Origin: JABDOU01 sp041609995
Lineage (GTDB): Bacteria > Actinomycetota > Acidimicrobiia > Spongiisociales > SHLN01
Assembly: GCA_041609995.1 (NCBI GenBank)
Contig: JBFIPU010000017.1
Coordinates: 1-32,830, forward strand
DNA length: 32,830 nt
Reading direction: 5' to 3'
The translations under genes were made by a program, and so were the position numbers. Below the pieces are notes generated by a model. The model had not been told where the DNA came from and searched no databases. It worked only from the letters and a program-made list of their open reading frames with translations. Below are positions 1 to 6,884 of the stretch, piece by piece; within the stretch, counting starts at the first letter, position 1; each line of letters starts with the position of its first letter.

Positions 1-3
1 CAG

Positions 4-480
4 CTAGCCGGCGGCGGCGGTGGTATCGGGCCTCTGCTCTCGATCCGAGGAAGACTCGAGCTCGACCTTGAGCTTGGTCAGTGCGTCTCGCAGATACTTC
101 TTCGACTGCTTTGCGAAGAGCGGTTCGGCCATCTTGAAGAAGGCCAGCATCTTCGGCAGCTCGCCCCAGTATTCCCACGTCATGCGGGTGGCGCCTCCCA
201 CCGGCTCCAGCGACTGCAGGGCTTCGGCCTTGAACCCGGTTTCGATCCGGTAACCCATCCGGCGGGGCGGGTCCCAGACGGTGATCACGCTCTCGTTTTC
301 CATCTCCCGACCGAGGAACTTGCCTGCATACAGCATTCGCGAACCCTCACCAACCGGCGGCTCGGAGAGGAGCTCGGCTTTCGTGGCTCCGGTCCATAGA
401 TGGTGGGTGGACAAATCGGTGATGAACTCGAACACTTCCTCGACCGGCCGATCGATGACAATGGACTCAGTTATCCGCAC
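4..480 (-). CDS. SRPBCC / polyketide-cyclase-like START-fold protein
   Basis: The 158-residue product opens with the signature of the SRPBCC fold, ITESIVIDRPVEEVFEFITD, followed by a Trp-containing segment near residues 25-30 and a beta-rich body ending in a long C-terminal helix (about 105-140). Family members bind hydrophobic ligands in a helix-grip cavity; the ligand cannot be told from sequence. The reading frame stays open upstream to 807, but a GTG at 480 has a perfect AGGAGG five bases before it (486-491) and begins exactly where family homology begins, so I take that start. The tail from about residue 140 is low-complexity and polar. The gene is divergent from the LuxR-like regulator at 652, which could control it (inference). 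Confidence 0.85.
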   Translation of the reverse strand: MRITESIVIDRPVEEVFEFITDLSTHHLWTGATKAELLSEPPVGEGSRMLYAGKFLGREMENESVITVWDPPRRMGYRIETGFKAEALQSLEPVGGATRMTWEYWGELPKMLAFFKMAEPLFAKQSKKYLRDALTKLKVELESSSDREQRPDTTAAAG

Positions 481-485
481 AAGAA

Positions 486-491
486 CCTCCT
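486..491 (-). promoter_or_regulatory. Shine-Dalgarno AGGAGG of the SRPBCC gene
   Basis: AGGAGG on the minus strand lies 5 bases before the GTG at 480. It decides the start against a frame that is open for another 109 codons upstream. It is one of the strongest Shine-Dalgarno sites in the window, whose genes often lack one. Confidence 0.8.
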
Positions 492-593
492 GTTCGATCA
501 AAACCGCCGGACCATCCGGTGTTTCCCTCGGATTGTGGCGCAGGATCAGACTGCGTGTCCTCGTCGTTTCCCGGCACCCGATTGCCGAAAAAA

Positions 594-609
594 TGGCAGG
601 ATTCTGCCA
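594..609. promoter_or_regulatory. Inverted repeat TGGCAG-N4-CTGCCA in a divergent promoter region
   Basis: Two perfect 6-base arms separated by GATT lie in the 171-base gap between the SRPBCC gene (480, minus) and the LuxR-like gene (652, plus). Such a symmetric site between divergent genes is a common operator arrangement. A direct repeat of TTCGATAG (627-634 and 642-649) follows just before the regulator's ATG, with a possible TAGCAT -10 at 632-637. No binding factor can be named. Confidence 0.35.
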
Positions 610-651
610 CCTCGACCTCTCCGTGATTCGATAGCATTCGCTTCGATAGAG

Positions 652-1269
652 ATGGCTGCCAGGCGCATAGCGTTCGTCGTGACCGAGCCGGCGGAGTCGT
701 ACCGCAGGGGTCTGCAACATGCCATCACCGAGGCCGGCCACCGGCTCGACGAACCGGTGGACATCTTCGCCTGGGGGGTGGATGCTCCTGGCCGCGTCCT
801 GCTCCATTCACTTCGCACGGAAGAAGACTGCGGCCTGCTCGGGGATTTCTGCCAAGCGGGCCTGTGTGTGGTCGCTCTGCTTCCCCACCCCGACCTTCCT
901 GCCTATCGGCATGCCCTCGGTCACGGCGCAGCCACCGCCGTCGACTGGAACGTCCGACCGGATGAGATCGTGGCCAATGCGGTGGATGCCGTGCGGGGGA
1001 GGTCGGTGTTGCCCACCTTCGTCGTGAATGCGCTCATCGGCTCCGAGGCCCCCCACCCGCCGGTGGTGACGGATGAAGAGCATGCCATACTGCGATTGCT
1101 GGCATCGGGATTCAGCGTCGCCCAGATCGCTGACGAAATCGGCCATTCGGAGCGGGTGATGTTCCGGCGCCTTCACGAGCTCTACCTCCATCTGGGCGTC
1201 CGGAGCAGGTCGGAGGCGCTGGTCGTGGCCGAGCGGGCCGGCTTGCTGCGAACCGCTACGACCGCCTGA
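652..1269 (+). CDS. LuxR-type HTH regulator with a degenerate receiver-like N-terminus
   Basis: The 205-residue protein ends in a LuxR/FixJ-type helix-turn-helix (about 142-200: TDEEHAILRLLASGFSVAQI, then a recognition helix and LGVRSRSEALVVAERAGLL), which binds DNA. Residues 5-125 have the alternating pattern of a response-regulator receiver, but where the phospho-acceptor Asp is expected there is LLHSLRTEED, and the usual KP signature near the end reads VRP, so phosphorylation looks unlikely. The start is the ATG at 652; homology-free, Arg-rich sequence upstream argues against longer starts. It is divergent from the SRPBCC gene and convergent with the lipoprotein gene, with a perfect hairpin 16 bases after its stop. 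Target genes are unknown. Confidence 0.8.
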   Translation: MAARRIAFVVTEPAESYRRGLQHAITEAGHRLDEPVDIFAWGVDAPGRVLLHSLRTEEDCGLLGDFCQAGLCVVALLPHPDLPAYRHALGHGAATAVDWNVRPDEIVANAVDAVRGRSVLPTFVVNALIGSEAPHPPVVTDEEHAILRLLASGFSVAQIADEIGHSERVMFRRLHELYLHLGVRSRSEALVVAERAGLLRTATTA

Positions 1270-1284
1270 GTTCTGCTCCACGCG

Positions 1285-1314
1285 AAACCGGGGAGTGAGT
1301 GCTCTCCCCGGTTT
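1285..1314. terminator. Bidirectional terminator hairpin
   Basis: A perfect 11-base stem (AAACCGGGGAG paired with CTCCCCGGTTT) with an 8-base loop lies between two convergent stop codons, at 1269 (plus) and 1338 (minus). The A-rich and T-rich ends of the stem give a short T run on either strand, but there is no long U tract. Its position and symmetry suit termination of both genes. Confidence 0.75.
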
Positions 1315-1337
1315 GCGGCTCATCAACCGAACCGGCG

Positions 1338-2129
1338 TCAGCCGATGAGGAAGGTGGACACCATTCCCTTTTCCAGGTGAATATGACCGGGGTCGGCGGT
1401 GTCGTCGAAGAAGCAGACGAAGGCGTAGTGAGCGGGTGCCAGTGGCTCCGTCAGCAACAAGGTCGCCGAATCGCCGGCCTCTACGACCGTGGCGGCGACG
1501 AACTCGACGCCCTCTGGCTCGCCTTCACTCGAAAGCAGGAGCTCGGTTAGGTCCCCCGGGCTCAGCTCTTCGGTGAGCCGGAACAGCACGGCCTCGTGAT
1601 CCTGCTCGCCGATGTTGGCAAGCCGGAACGCCTGGACCGGCTCAGAGGGGGCCTCGTAGTCAAAGGCGAACTCCAGGAGGTCGACCGCGAGGGGCTGGAC
1701 GCCCGCCGGCAGATCGACCGCCAGGGGATACTTCTCGATGCTCTCATTGATTCGCCACGAACCCTCTTCTTTGAGGAGGTGAAACTCGTAGGCCGAGATC
1801 CAGGTGCCACCCAGTTCAAGCGTGACATCGACCGTGGCCCGATCGCCGTCGATGTTCGGCTCGGCGATCTCGAGCACTTTGACCGGCAGCCCGCCGAATT
1901 CCTCCGACGTCAGCTGCAGGAACTCCTCCCGCGACATGTCCTGGTCTTCCAGGAGCCCGGCGTCGGTGAAGTCGGCTGCGTATCCCGTCACGTCACCGCT
2001 CGAGAACGAATCGGACACGTGTTGTACAAGCGCGTTGATGGCAGACAGCTCGGCCTCCGTGGTCGGGCTACAGCCGACAGCCACCAGAGTCAAGAGCAGA
2101 CCAACCAAAAGGGCTACTCGGCCCTTCAT
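1338..2129 (-). CDS. Lipoprotein with NTF2-like and cupredoxin-like domains
   Basis: The 263-residue protein starts with a lipoprotein signal: Lys/Arg, a hydrophobic run, then AVGC with Cys20 as lipidation site, so it is probably anchored outside the membrane. Residues 25-130 resemble an NTF2/SnoaL-like cone (AINALVQHVSDSFSSGDVTG, ending GSWRINES). Residues 150-263 look like a cupredoxin beta-sandwich: NIGEQDHEAVLFRL, AHYAFVCF and HIHLEKGM place His178, Cys239, His249/His251 and Met256 as a possible type-1 copper set. The Cys-His loop is longer than in plastocyanin. The ATG at 2129 is chosen because GAAAGG lies 9 bases before it; an in-frame ATG at 2138 would sit on that site. Copper binding is inferred, and the function is otherwise unknown. 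Confidence 0.8.
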   Translation of the reverse strand: MKGRVALLVGLLLTLVAVGCSPTTEAELSAINALVQHVSDSFSSGDVTGYAADFTDAGLLEDQDMSREEFLQLTSEEFGGLPVKVLEIAEPNIDGDRATVDVTLELGGTWISAYEFHLLKEEGSWRINESIEKYPLAVDLPAGVQPLAVDLLEFAFDYEAPSEPVQAFRLANIGEQDHEAVLFRLTEELSPGDLTELLLSSEGEPEGVEFVAATVVEAGDSATLLLTEPLAPAHYAFVCFFDDTADPGHIHLEKGMVSTFLIG

Positions 2130-2149
2130 GTGAAACATCCTTTCGTTGT

Positions 2150-2168
2150 GGTGATGTGTCTCATCACC
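2150..2168. promoter_or_regulatory. Inverted repeat GGTGATG-N5-CATCACC upstream of the lipoprotein gene
   Basis: Perfect 7-base arms around a 5-base spacer end 20 bases before the lipoprotein ATG and just before its Shine-Dalgarno site. It could be an operator for a dimeric repressor or a hairpin in the 5' leader. The sequence does not distinguish these. Confidence 0.4.
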
Positions 2169-2272
2169 CACCAATGAATGATGGATCGGCGTGGCCTTCA
2201 TGAATTGGCCGTTTATCGGCACAACGCTGCCGAGTCGGTGGCTCCTGGGTGCCAGAGGGGGCGCGCTCAAAC

Positions 2273-2298
2273 GACAGCCGGACGTGGGCCCGGCTGTC
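2273..2298 (-). terminator. Hairpin downstream of the double-SnoaL gene
   Basis: GACAGCCGG and CCGGCTGTC form a perfect 9-base stem with an 8-base loop, 14 bases after the stop codon at 2313 on the minus strand, followed by a short CGTTTG. It probably ends transcription of the SnoaL-like gene before the lipoprotein gene. Confidence 0.6.
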
Positions 2299-2312
2299 AT
2301 CGTGAGCGGCTG

Positions 2313-3158
2313 TCAGGCGACCGTGGCTTCCTCGGCCAAACCCAGCTGCTGCATCATGGCGAGCATGTCGGTCACGCCCCAGTGCTCGGCGGCCCGGTCG
2401 CCTTCCATGCGGAGGATGTCGATCGTCTGGATCTCGAAGTGCTTGCCGGTGGCCGGAGCCCCTATGAACTCTCCCCGGTGGGTCCCCGAGATCCGCGCGC
2501 GAACCGTGACCAGGTCGCCGGCGATGAGAACCTCGTCGACCGTGAATTTGAGATCGGGGAACGGTTCTCTGAACATCGTCAGGAACTGGGCGATCCCTTC
2601 CCGATCGGGAGAGATGCCGAGCGAGCTCCCGACCGCCTCGTGGTCGACCCAGTCCTCGGTGACGAAATCGGGGATCCGATCGAGGTTGCCCTTGTTGACG
2701 ACTTCTTCGTAGAACTCCCGAACTCTTTCCTCGGTACCGACCGGATCGACGACCTGGAGCCACAGGGTGGAGGCATCGACGTAGTTCCGTAGTCGACGGA
2801 TCTTGCCGTCGGCGACCTCCCACACCTCAACCGCCGGGATGTCGAGCGCCCGGCCGGTGGCCCCGATCTCCCCGGTTGGGGTCACGAACGGTCCATCGTG
2901 GGTCCCCCGGGCTGTGATCTCGTTGACCACTACTCCGTCGCCCAGGTGCTGGTGCGTCACCTCGACTTTGAGATCCGACGACATCTCGACCCAGCCCTGC
3001 ATGAATCCGAGAAAGCCGTCCCTCCCGGATGCCGTGATGCCGAGCGGCACCACTGTGGCCTCCATGTCGGGGGCGGCGTACTCGAGAGCCCGATCCCAGT
3101 CGCGGTCATTGAATGCTTCGTAGACGTTTCTCGCGAGCGAAGCTGCATCGATGGCCAT
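2313..3158 (-). CDS. Tandem SnoaL-like (NTF2-fold, ester-cyclase type) protein
   Basis: The 281-residue protein contains two consecutive SnoaL/NTF2-like domains. The first (about 8-125) has NVYEAFNDRDWDRALEYAAP and ends VWEVADGKIRRLRNYVD. The second (about 143-272) has VREFYEEVVNKGNLDRIPDF and the ester-cyclase hallmark FPDLKFTVDEVLIAGDLVTV. Each half is a normal single-domain length, so this is a duplication or fusion that may form an intramolecular version of the usual dimer. Members include polyketide cyclases, hydrolases and small-molecule carriers, so the substrate is unknown. The ATG at 3158 is preceded by GGAGAGGAG. It is divergent from the STAND ATPase. Confidence 0.85.
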   Translation of the reverse strand: MAIDAASLARNVYEAFNDRDWDRALEYAAPDMEATVVPLGITASGRDGFLGFMQGWVEMSSDLKVEVTHQHLGDGVVVNEITARGTHDGPFVTPTGEIGATGRALDIPAVEVWEVADGKIRRLRNYVDASTLWLQVVDPVGTEERVREFYEEVVNKGNLDRIPDFVTEDWVDHEAVGSSLGISPDREGIAQFLTMFREPFPDLKFTVDEVLIAGDLVTVRARISGTHRGEFIGAPATGKHFEIQTIDILRMEGDRAAEHWGVTDMLAMMQQLGLAEEATVA

Positions 3159-3287
3159 GGTGGTGTTCTCCTCTCCTCGATGCGTGTCTGGGCAGTTGAT
3201 ACCTCTGCGGTGTGGTCAGATTCCTGGTCAACCTCTGTCCAATCTCGCGTAGTCTCCGATACGTACCCTCGAGGGACCGCGCGCCCT

Positions 3288-5348
3288 GTGTCAGAACGTA
3301 TCCACGAGCTGCTCGCCCGGACTCAGCAGTCGGCGGTGGTGGGGCGAGCCGACGAGCAGGCATCGTTTCGCAGTGGACTTCTGCGAGGTCCACCCGGTTT
3401 CAGGATCGTTTACGTCGTCGGGCCGGGCGGCATCGGGAAGTCGACGCTGCTGCATTTGTTCGGCCGCCTTGCTCGAGAGCTCGGTTTCGAGACGGTGGAG
3501 ATCGACGGCCGCGATATCGAGCCCACGGCACCCGGGTTGACGAAGGCGTGCGCCGACGCAGCCGGTGCCGGCGGCCTCGACGAATGGATCGACAGGCTCG
3601 CGCGTCGGCCCACGGTGCTGCTCCTCGACGCATACGACACGATCCGATCGCTCGACAACTGGATCCGCTCCCAGTTCTTGCCGCTGTTGCCGTCGACCAC
3701 GCAGGTCGTCTTGGCCAGCCGGTTTCCTCCGGCGGCGGAGTGGCGGATTGACCCGGCGTTCGCCGGGCTCATGGAGGTCGTGCGGCTACGAAACCTGGGC
3801 CGCCGCGAGTCGCGCGAGTTACTGCGGCGGCGGGGGGTGCCCGATGCGGAGCACGGCGCCATTCTGGACTTCACCCACGGTCACCCGCTCGCCCTCAGCC
3901 TGGTGGCCGAGCTCTATCAGCAGGACGCCGCCATCAGATTCCGGCCTGAGGTGGCACCGGTGGTGGTCCATACCCTGGTCGAGTCGTTGATGGACTCGGT
4001 GGTCGACGCCGAACGCCGGACGGCGATAGAGGTCTCAGCGCTGGTCCGGTCGGTGACCGAAGAGCTGCTCGAGGCAACGGTTCCCACCGATGATCCGACT
4101 GCCCTCTTCGAATGGCTCGCCCAGCGTTCGTTCATGGAAGCCCACATTCGCGGGATCGCCCCCCACGATCTGGCGCGGGAAGCAGTGGCAGCGGATCTGA
4201 GGTGGCGCAACCCCAACCGATACGCGAGCCTCCACGACGACGCCCGCTCCCACTATCGATCCATACTGGCGGCGCGGCCTGCCGACCAGGCGGTGACGCT
4301 GATGGACTACGTCTATTTGCACCGCGACAGCCCGTTCGTGAAGCCCTATCTCGATTTCAGCGTGGAGGAGGAGGCCCACGTCGATGCGCTCCATCCAGAA
4401 GACCATGCGGTGCTGGTAGAGGCAGCCGGTCGTCACGAAGGCCCGCAGGCGGCCGCGATCCTGGGCCTGTGGCTCGATCTGGCGCCAGAGTCGGTGACGG
4501 TGATCCGGTCCATGGCCGGCTCGATCACCGGGTTCTGGCTCGAGCTGCTGATCCACGAATACGACGACGCAGGCGAGGTCGACTTCGACCCGCTGGCCGC
4601 CGAAGTGATTCGGCAAAGCCGCCTTCGCGCCGATGAGCAGGCACTCCTGTTTCGGATGTGGATGGATCTCGATTCGTATCAGGCGATCACGCCGGTGCAG
4701 AGCCGCATCTTCATCGAGTTCGTACGCAAGTACCTCTCGACCCCCCGGCTGGCCCAGACGTTCGTCGTGTGTGGTGATCCCGATTTCTGGGAGCCGCTGT
4801 TCAGTTACGCCGATATGCCCCGCTACCGGGACTTGGAACACGCCGAGCTGGAACGGCCGTATGGCGTGTACGGACACGATTGGCGCGTTCGCTCCCCAAT
4901 GGCGTGGCTCGACCTGATGGCGGCCCGGGAGGTGTCCGAGGAGCCCGATCTCTCCAGCGGCCCCCCGTCAGCCGACCTGGTGTTTCTGTCCGAGAAAGAC
5001 TTCCGATCCGCCGTGTTCGACGTCTTGCGAGACTTCAATCGTCCGTCGGCGCTGGAATCGAGCCCGCTGTTGCACGCCTCAGTCGTGGTCCGGCACCGCC
5101 GGGATGGGTCCGAGATCGAGGCCTTGCGCAAGCTGGTGAAGCAGGTGGTGGAGGACATCACTGCCGACACCGAGCACGCGAAGCTGTATCCGGTGCTCTA
5201 TCACGGGTTTCTCAACCCCGCTCCGACGCACGAGGCAGCCGCCCGGCAGGCCCACGTGTCCTACAGCACATTCCGCCGCTATGCCGCCCGCGGTCGCGAA
5301 CTCGTTGCCGACCGACTCTGGGCCCTGGAGCTCGATCCGGCCATGTGA
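3288..5348 (+). CDS. STAND-family ATPase with C-terminal sigma-like HTH
   Basis: The 686-residue protein starts with a short helix leading to VVGRADE, then a P-loop GPGGIGKST (about 45-53) and a Walker B stretch LLLDAYD (about 111-117), typical of STAND NTPases that act as ATP-driven molecular switches. The long middle is helical and not recognisable as TPR. The last 45 residues (EAAARQAHVSYSTFRRYAAR, ending near RLWALEL) look like a helix-turn-helix of the sigma-region-4 kind, suggesting a transcriptional regulator with an unknown signal. I choose the GTG at 3288, with GAGGGA 11 bases upstream and a TAGTCT at 3250-3255 that would give a short leader. The frame is open much further upstream but without homology. 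Its stop is 4 bases from that of the convergent cupin gene. Confidence 0.8.
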   Translation: MSERIHELLARTQQSAVVGRADEQASFRSGLLRGPPGFRIVYVVGPGGIGKSTLLHLFGRLARELGFETVEIDGRDIEPTAPGLTKACADAAGAGGLDEWIDRLARRPTVLLLDAYDTIRSLDNWIRSQFLPLLPSTTQVVLASRFPPAAEWRIDPAFAGLMEVVRLRNLGRRESRELLRRRGVPDAEHGAILDFTHGHPLALSLVAELYQQDAAIRFRPEVAPVVVHTLVESLMDSVVDAERRTAIEVSALVRSVTEELLEATVPTDDPTALFEWLAQRSFMEAHIRGIAPHDLAREAVAADLRWRNPNRYASLHDDARSHYRSILAARPADQAVTLMDYVYLHRDSPFVKPYLDFSVEEEAHVDALHPEDHAVLVEAAGRHEGPQAAAILGLWLDLAPESVTVIRSMAGSITGFWLELLIHEYDDAGEVDFDPLAAEVIRQSRLRADEQALLFRMWMDLDSYQAITPVQSRIFIEFVRKYLSTPRLAQTFVVCGDPDFWEPLFSYADMPRYRDLEHAELERPYGVYGHDWRVRSPMAWLDLMAAREVSEEPDLSSGPPSADLVFLSEKDFRSAVFDVLRDFNRPSALESSPLLHASVVVRHRRDGSEIEALRKLVKQVVEDITADTEHAKLYPVLYHGFLNPAPTHEAAARQAHVSYSTFRRYAARGRELVADRLWALELDPAM

Positions 5349-5352
5349 TTTC

Positions 5353-5655
5353 TCAGCTGGCGTCGGCAGCCCGATGGAATTCGATTTGGAATCTCACGGG
5401 GTCATCGAGGATGAGCCGGTGTGGCCGACGGGGCGGGATGTCGATGGATTCTCCCGCCTCGACGCGGTATGGAGAGGTCCGGTCGTCCTCGAACGCGAAC
5501 ACCAGGGCTCCGCTGTGGACCACCAGTCGGCCCCACACACCGTCGGCTATGCGGTGGGCGGCCAGCAGTCGCTCTGGAACTGACTCTTCGTCGAACATCG
5601 GCGTGGTTCGGGCCAGCCGCAGGCCCCCCGGCATGCGTTCGGATTGTTCCGGCAT
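5353..5655 (-). CDS. DUF1971-like small cupin protein
   Basis: The 100-residue product has the pattern of the DUF1971 cupin family, also seen at the N-terminus of TehB-type tellurite resistance proteins: ARTTPMFDEESVPERLLAAH, then GVWGRLVVHSGALVF, and a closing IPPRRPHRLILDDPVRFQIEF. It is a single beta-barrel domain, probably binding a small molecule or metal; the reaction is unknown. The ATG at 5655 has no Shine-Dalgarno but has TACAGT six bases upstream, fitting leaderless expression. Another ATG at 5634 is possible. It is divergent from the GcvT-like gene 44 bases away and convergent with the STAND gene. Confidence 0.75.
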   Translation of the reverse strand: MPEQSERMPGGLRLARTTPMFDEESVPERLLAAHRIADGVWGRLVVHSGALVFAFEDDRTSPYRVEAGESIDIPPRRPHRLILDDPVRFQIEFHRAADAS

Positions 5656-5661
5656 TCTGCG

Positions 5662-5667
5662 ACTGTA
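5662..5667 (-). promoter_or_regulatory. -10 box TACAGT, leaderless geometry
   Basis: TACAGT ends 6 bases before the ATG at 5655, so transcription would begin at or next to the start codon. It overlaps the region where a -35 for the divergent gcvT-like promoter would lie. No good -35 is visible. Confidence 0.5.
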
Positions 5668-5687
5668 GCCGTGGTCGGTGGAGCTTC

Positions 5688-5693
5688 TAAGCT
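5688..5693 (+). promoter_or_regulatory. -10 box TAAGCT, leaderless geometry
   Basis: TAAGCT ends 6 bases before the GTG at 5700, which lacks a Shine-Dalgarno. It is one of two face-to-face promoter boxes in a 44-base divergent gap. Confidence 0.5.
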
Positions 5694-5699
5694 CGGACC

Positions 5700-6884
5700 G
5701 TGCCCAAGACGTCTCCATTCTTCGAGCGATTGGCTCGCTACAACGAGCCGCGGATCTGGGACCACTGGTCCGGCTACCTATCGGCGCCGCGGTACCAGTA
5801 CTCGGCCATCACCGAGTATTACGCCATCCGTGACGGTTGCGGGGTCTTCGACACGTCGCCCCTCTTCAAATATCGGATTTCGGGAGCCGATGCCGGCGCC
5901 TTCCTCGATTGGGTCATGGTTCGGCCGATGGGTCGGGTGGGCAGGGCCCGCTACGTGGCATGGTGCAACCCCGATGGTTGGGTGATGGAGGACGGGATAG
6001 TTCTTCGTTCAGATGAGAACGAGTTCTGGCTCGCCACCGCCCAGCCCAACCTCCGCTACCTGTCCGGCCTCGTGGGTGAACGCCAGGTCGTAACCATCGA
6101 GGACATCAGCGAGGACTACGGCATGCTGGCGCTGCAAGGACCCCATTCGATCAGCGTGCTGCGAGAGCTGACCGACGCCGTCGACGACCTCGCGTATTTC
6201 GGACTCACCTCGGCTGAGCTGAAAGGCATTCCGGCGATCATCAGCCGTACCGGGTTCACGGGTGATCTCGGCTACGAGGTATGGGTGGAGGCCGGCCGGG
6301 CAGTCGAGCTCTTCGATCTGCTCTTCGACGTGGGCGCCGGATTCAACATCAAGCCCGTCGGCGAACTCGCTCTCGCCATGGCCCGGATCGAGGCGGGTCT
6401 GCTGCTGATCGATGTGGATTTCCGATCTGCCCGCTTCGCCTGGGTGGATGCCCAGCGCGAGACGCTCGATGAGCTCGGCTGGGGGTGGATGGTGGATCTC
6501 GATCGTGACTTCATCGGCCGCAGCGCTATTGCGGCTGCCCGCGACCGGGGCACCACCCGCTGGAACACGGTCGGCCTGGCGGTCGACTGGCATGATTACG
6601 AACGGGTCTACAACGACCAGGGCCTCATCGCTCCCAAAGAAGGGGTCCTCCACCAGCACGCAATGAGCGTTTACCGGCCCGACGGCGGATATGCCGGGTA
6701 CGCCACCAGCTTCGTCTACTCGTCGATTCTCAAGCGCCACATCGCCATCGCCAAGCTCCCGCTGGACCTCATCGAGCCCGGAAGCGAGGTGGCACTCGAG
6801 CTCGTACCTATCCACCGGCCCGAGAACGTGCGGGCGAAAGTGGTCGACATGCCCTTCTACCTACCCGAGAGGACGACTCGATGA
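5700..6884 (+). CDS. GcvT-family aminomethyltransferase-like (folate-dependent) protein
   Basis: The 394-residue product aligns by pattern with glycine-cleavage T-protein and its relatives (DmdA, dimethylglycine and sarcosine dehydrogenase folate domains): GVFDTSPLFKYRISGADAGA near residue 50, LALQGPHSISVLREL, SRTGFTGDLGYEVWVE (about 182-197), a GELALAMARIEAGLLLID helix, and a C-terminal barrel ending ENVRAKVVDMPFY. Such enzymes move a methyl or methylene group from a substrate amine or sulfur compound to tetrahydrofolate. No gcvH or gcvP lies nearby, so this is more likely a catabolic demethylase than the glycine-cleavage enzyme (inference). The GTG start is supported by the -10 box six bases upstream. 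Its last four bases overlap the start of the flavoprotein gene, so the two probably act together. Confidence 0.85.
   Translation: MPKTSPFFERLARYNEPRIWDHWSGYLSAPRYQYSAITEYYAIRDGCGVFDTSPLFKYRISGADAGAFLDWVMVRPMGRVGRARYVAWCNPDGWVMEDGIVLRSDENEFWLATAQPNLRYLSGLVGERQVVTIEDISEDYGMLALQGPHSISVLRELTDAVDDLAYFGLTSAELKGIPAIISRTGFTGDLGYEVWVEAGRAVELFDLLFDVGAGFNIKPVGELALAMARIEAGLLLIDVDFRSARFAWVDAQRETLDELGWGWMVDLDRDFIGRSAIAAARDRGTTRWNTVGLAVDWHDYERVYNDQGLIAPKEGVLHQHAMSVYRPDGGYAGYATSFVYSSILKRHIAIAKLPLDLIEPGSEVALELVPIHRPENVRAKVVDMPFYLPERTTR

Noticed and set aside
4035..4877. A 280-codon open frame antisense to the STAND ATPase
   Set aside because: No motif is visible, and the sense strand has an intact P-loop ATPase.
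5700..6884. Calling the GcvT-like gene gcvT of the glycine-cleavage system
   Set aside because: No gcvH, gcvP or lipoylation gene is nearby and it is coupled to a flavoprotein, so a specific symbol is not justified.
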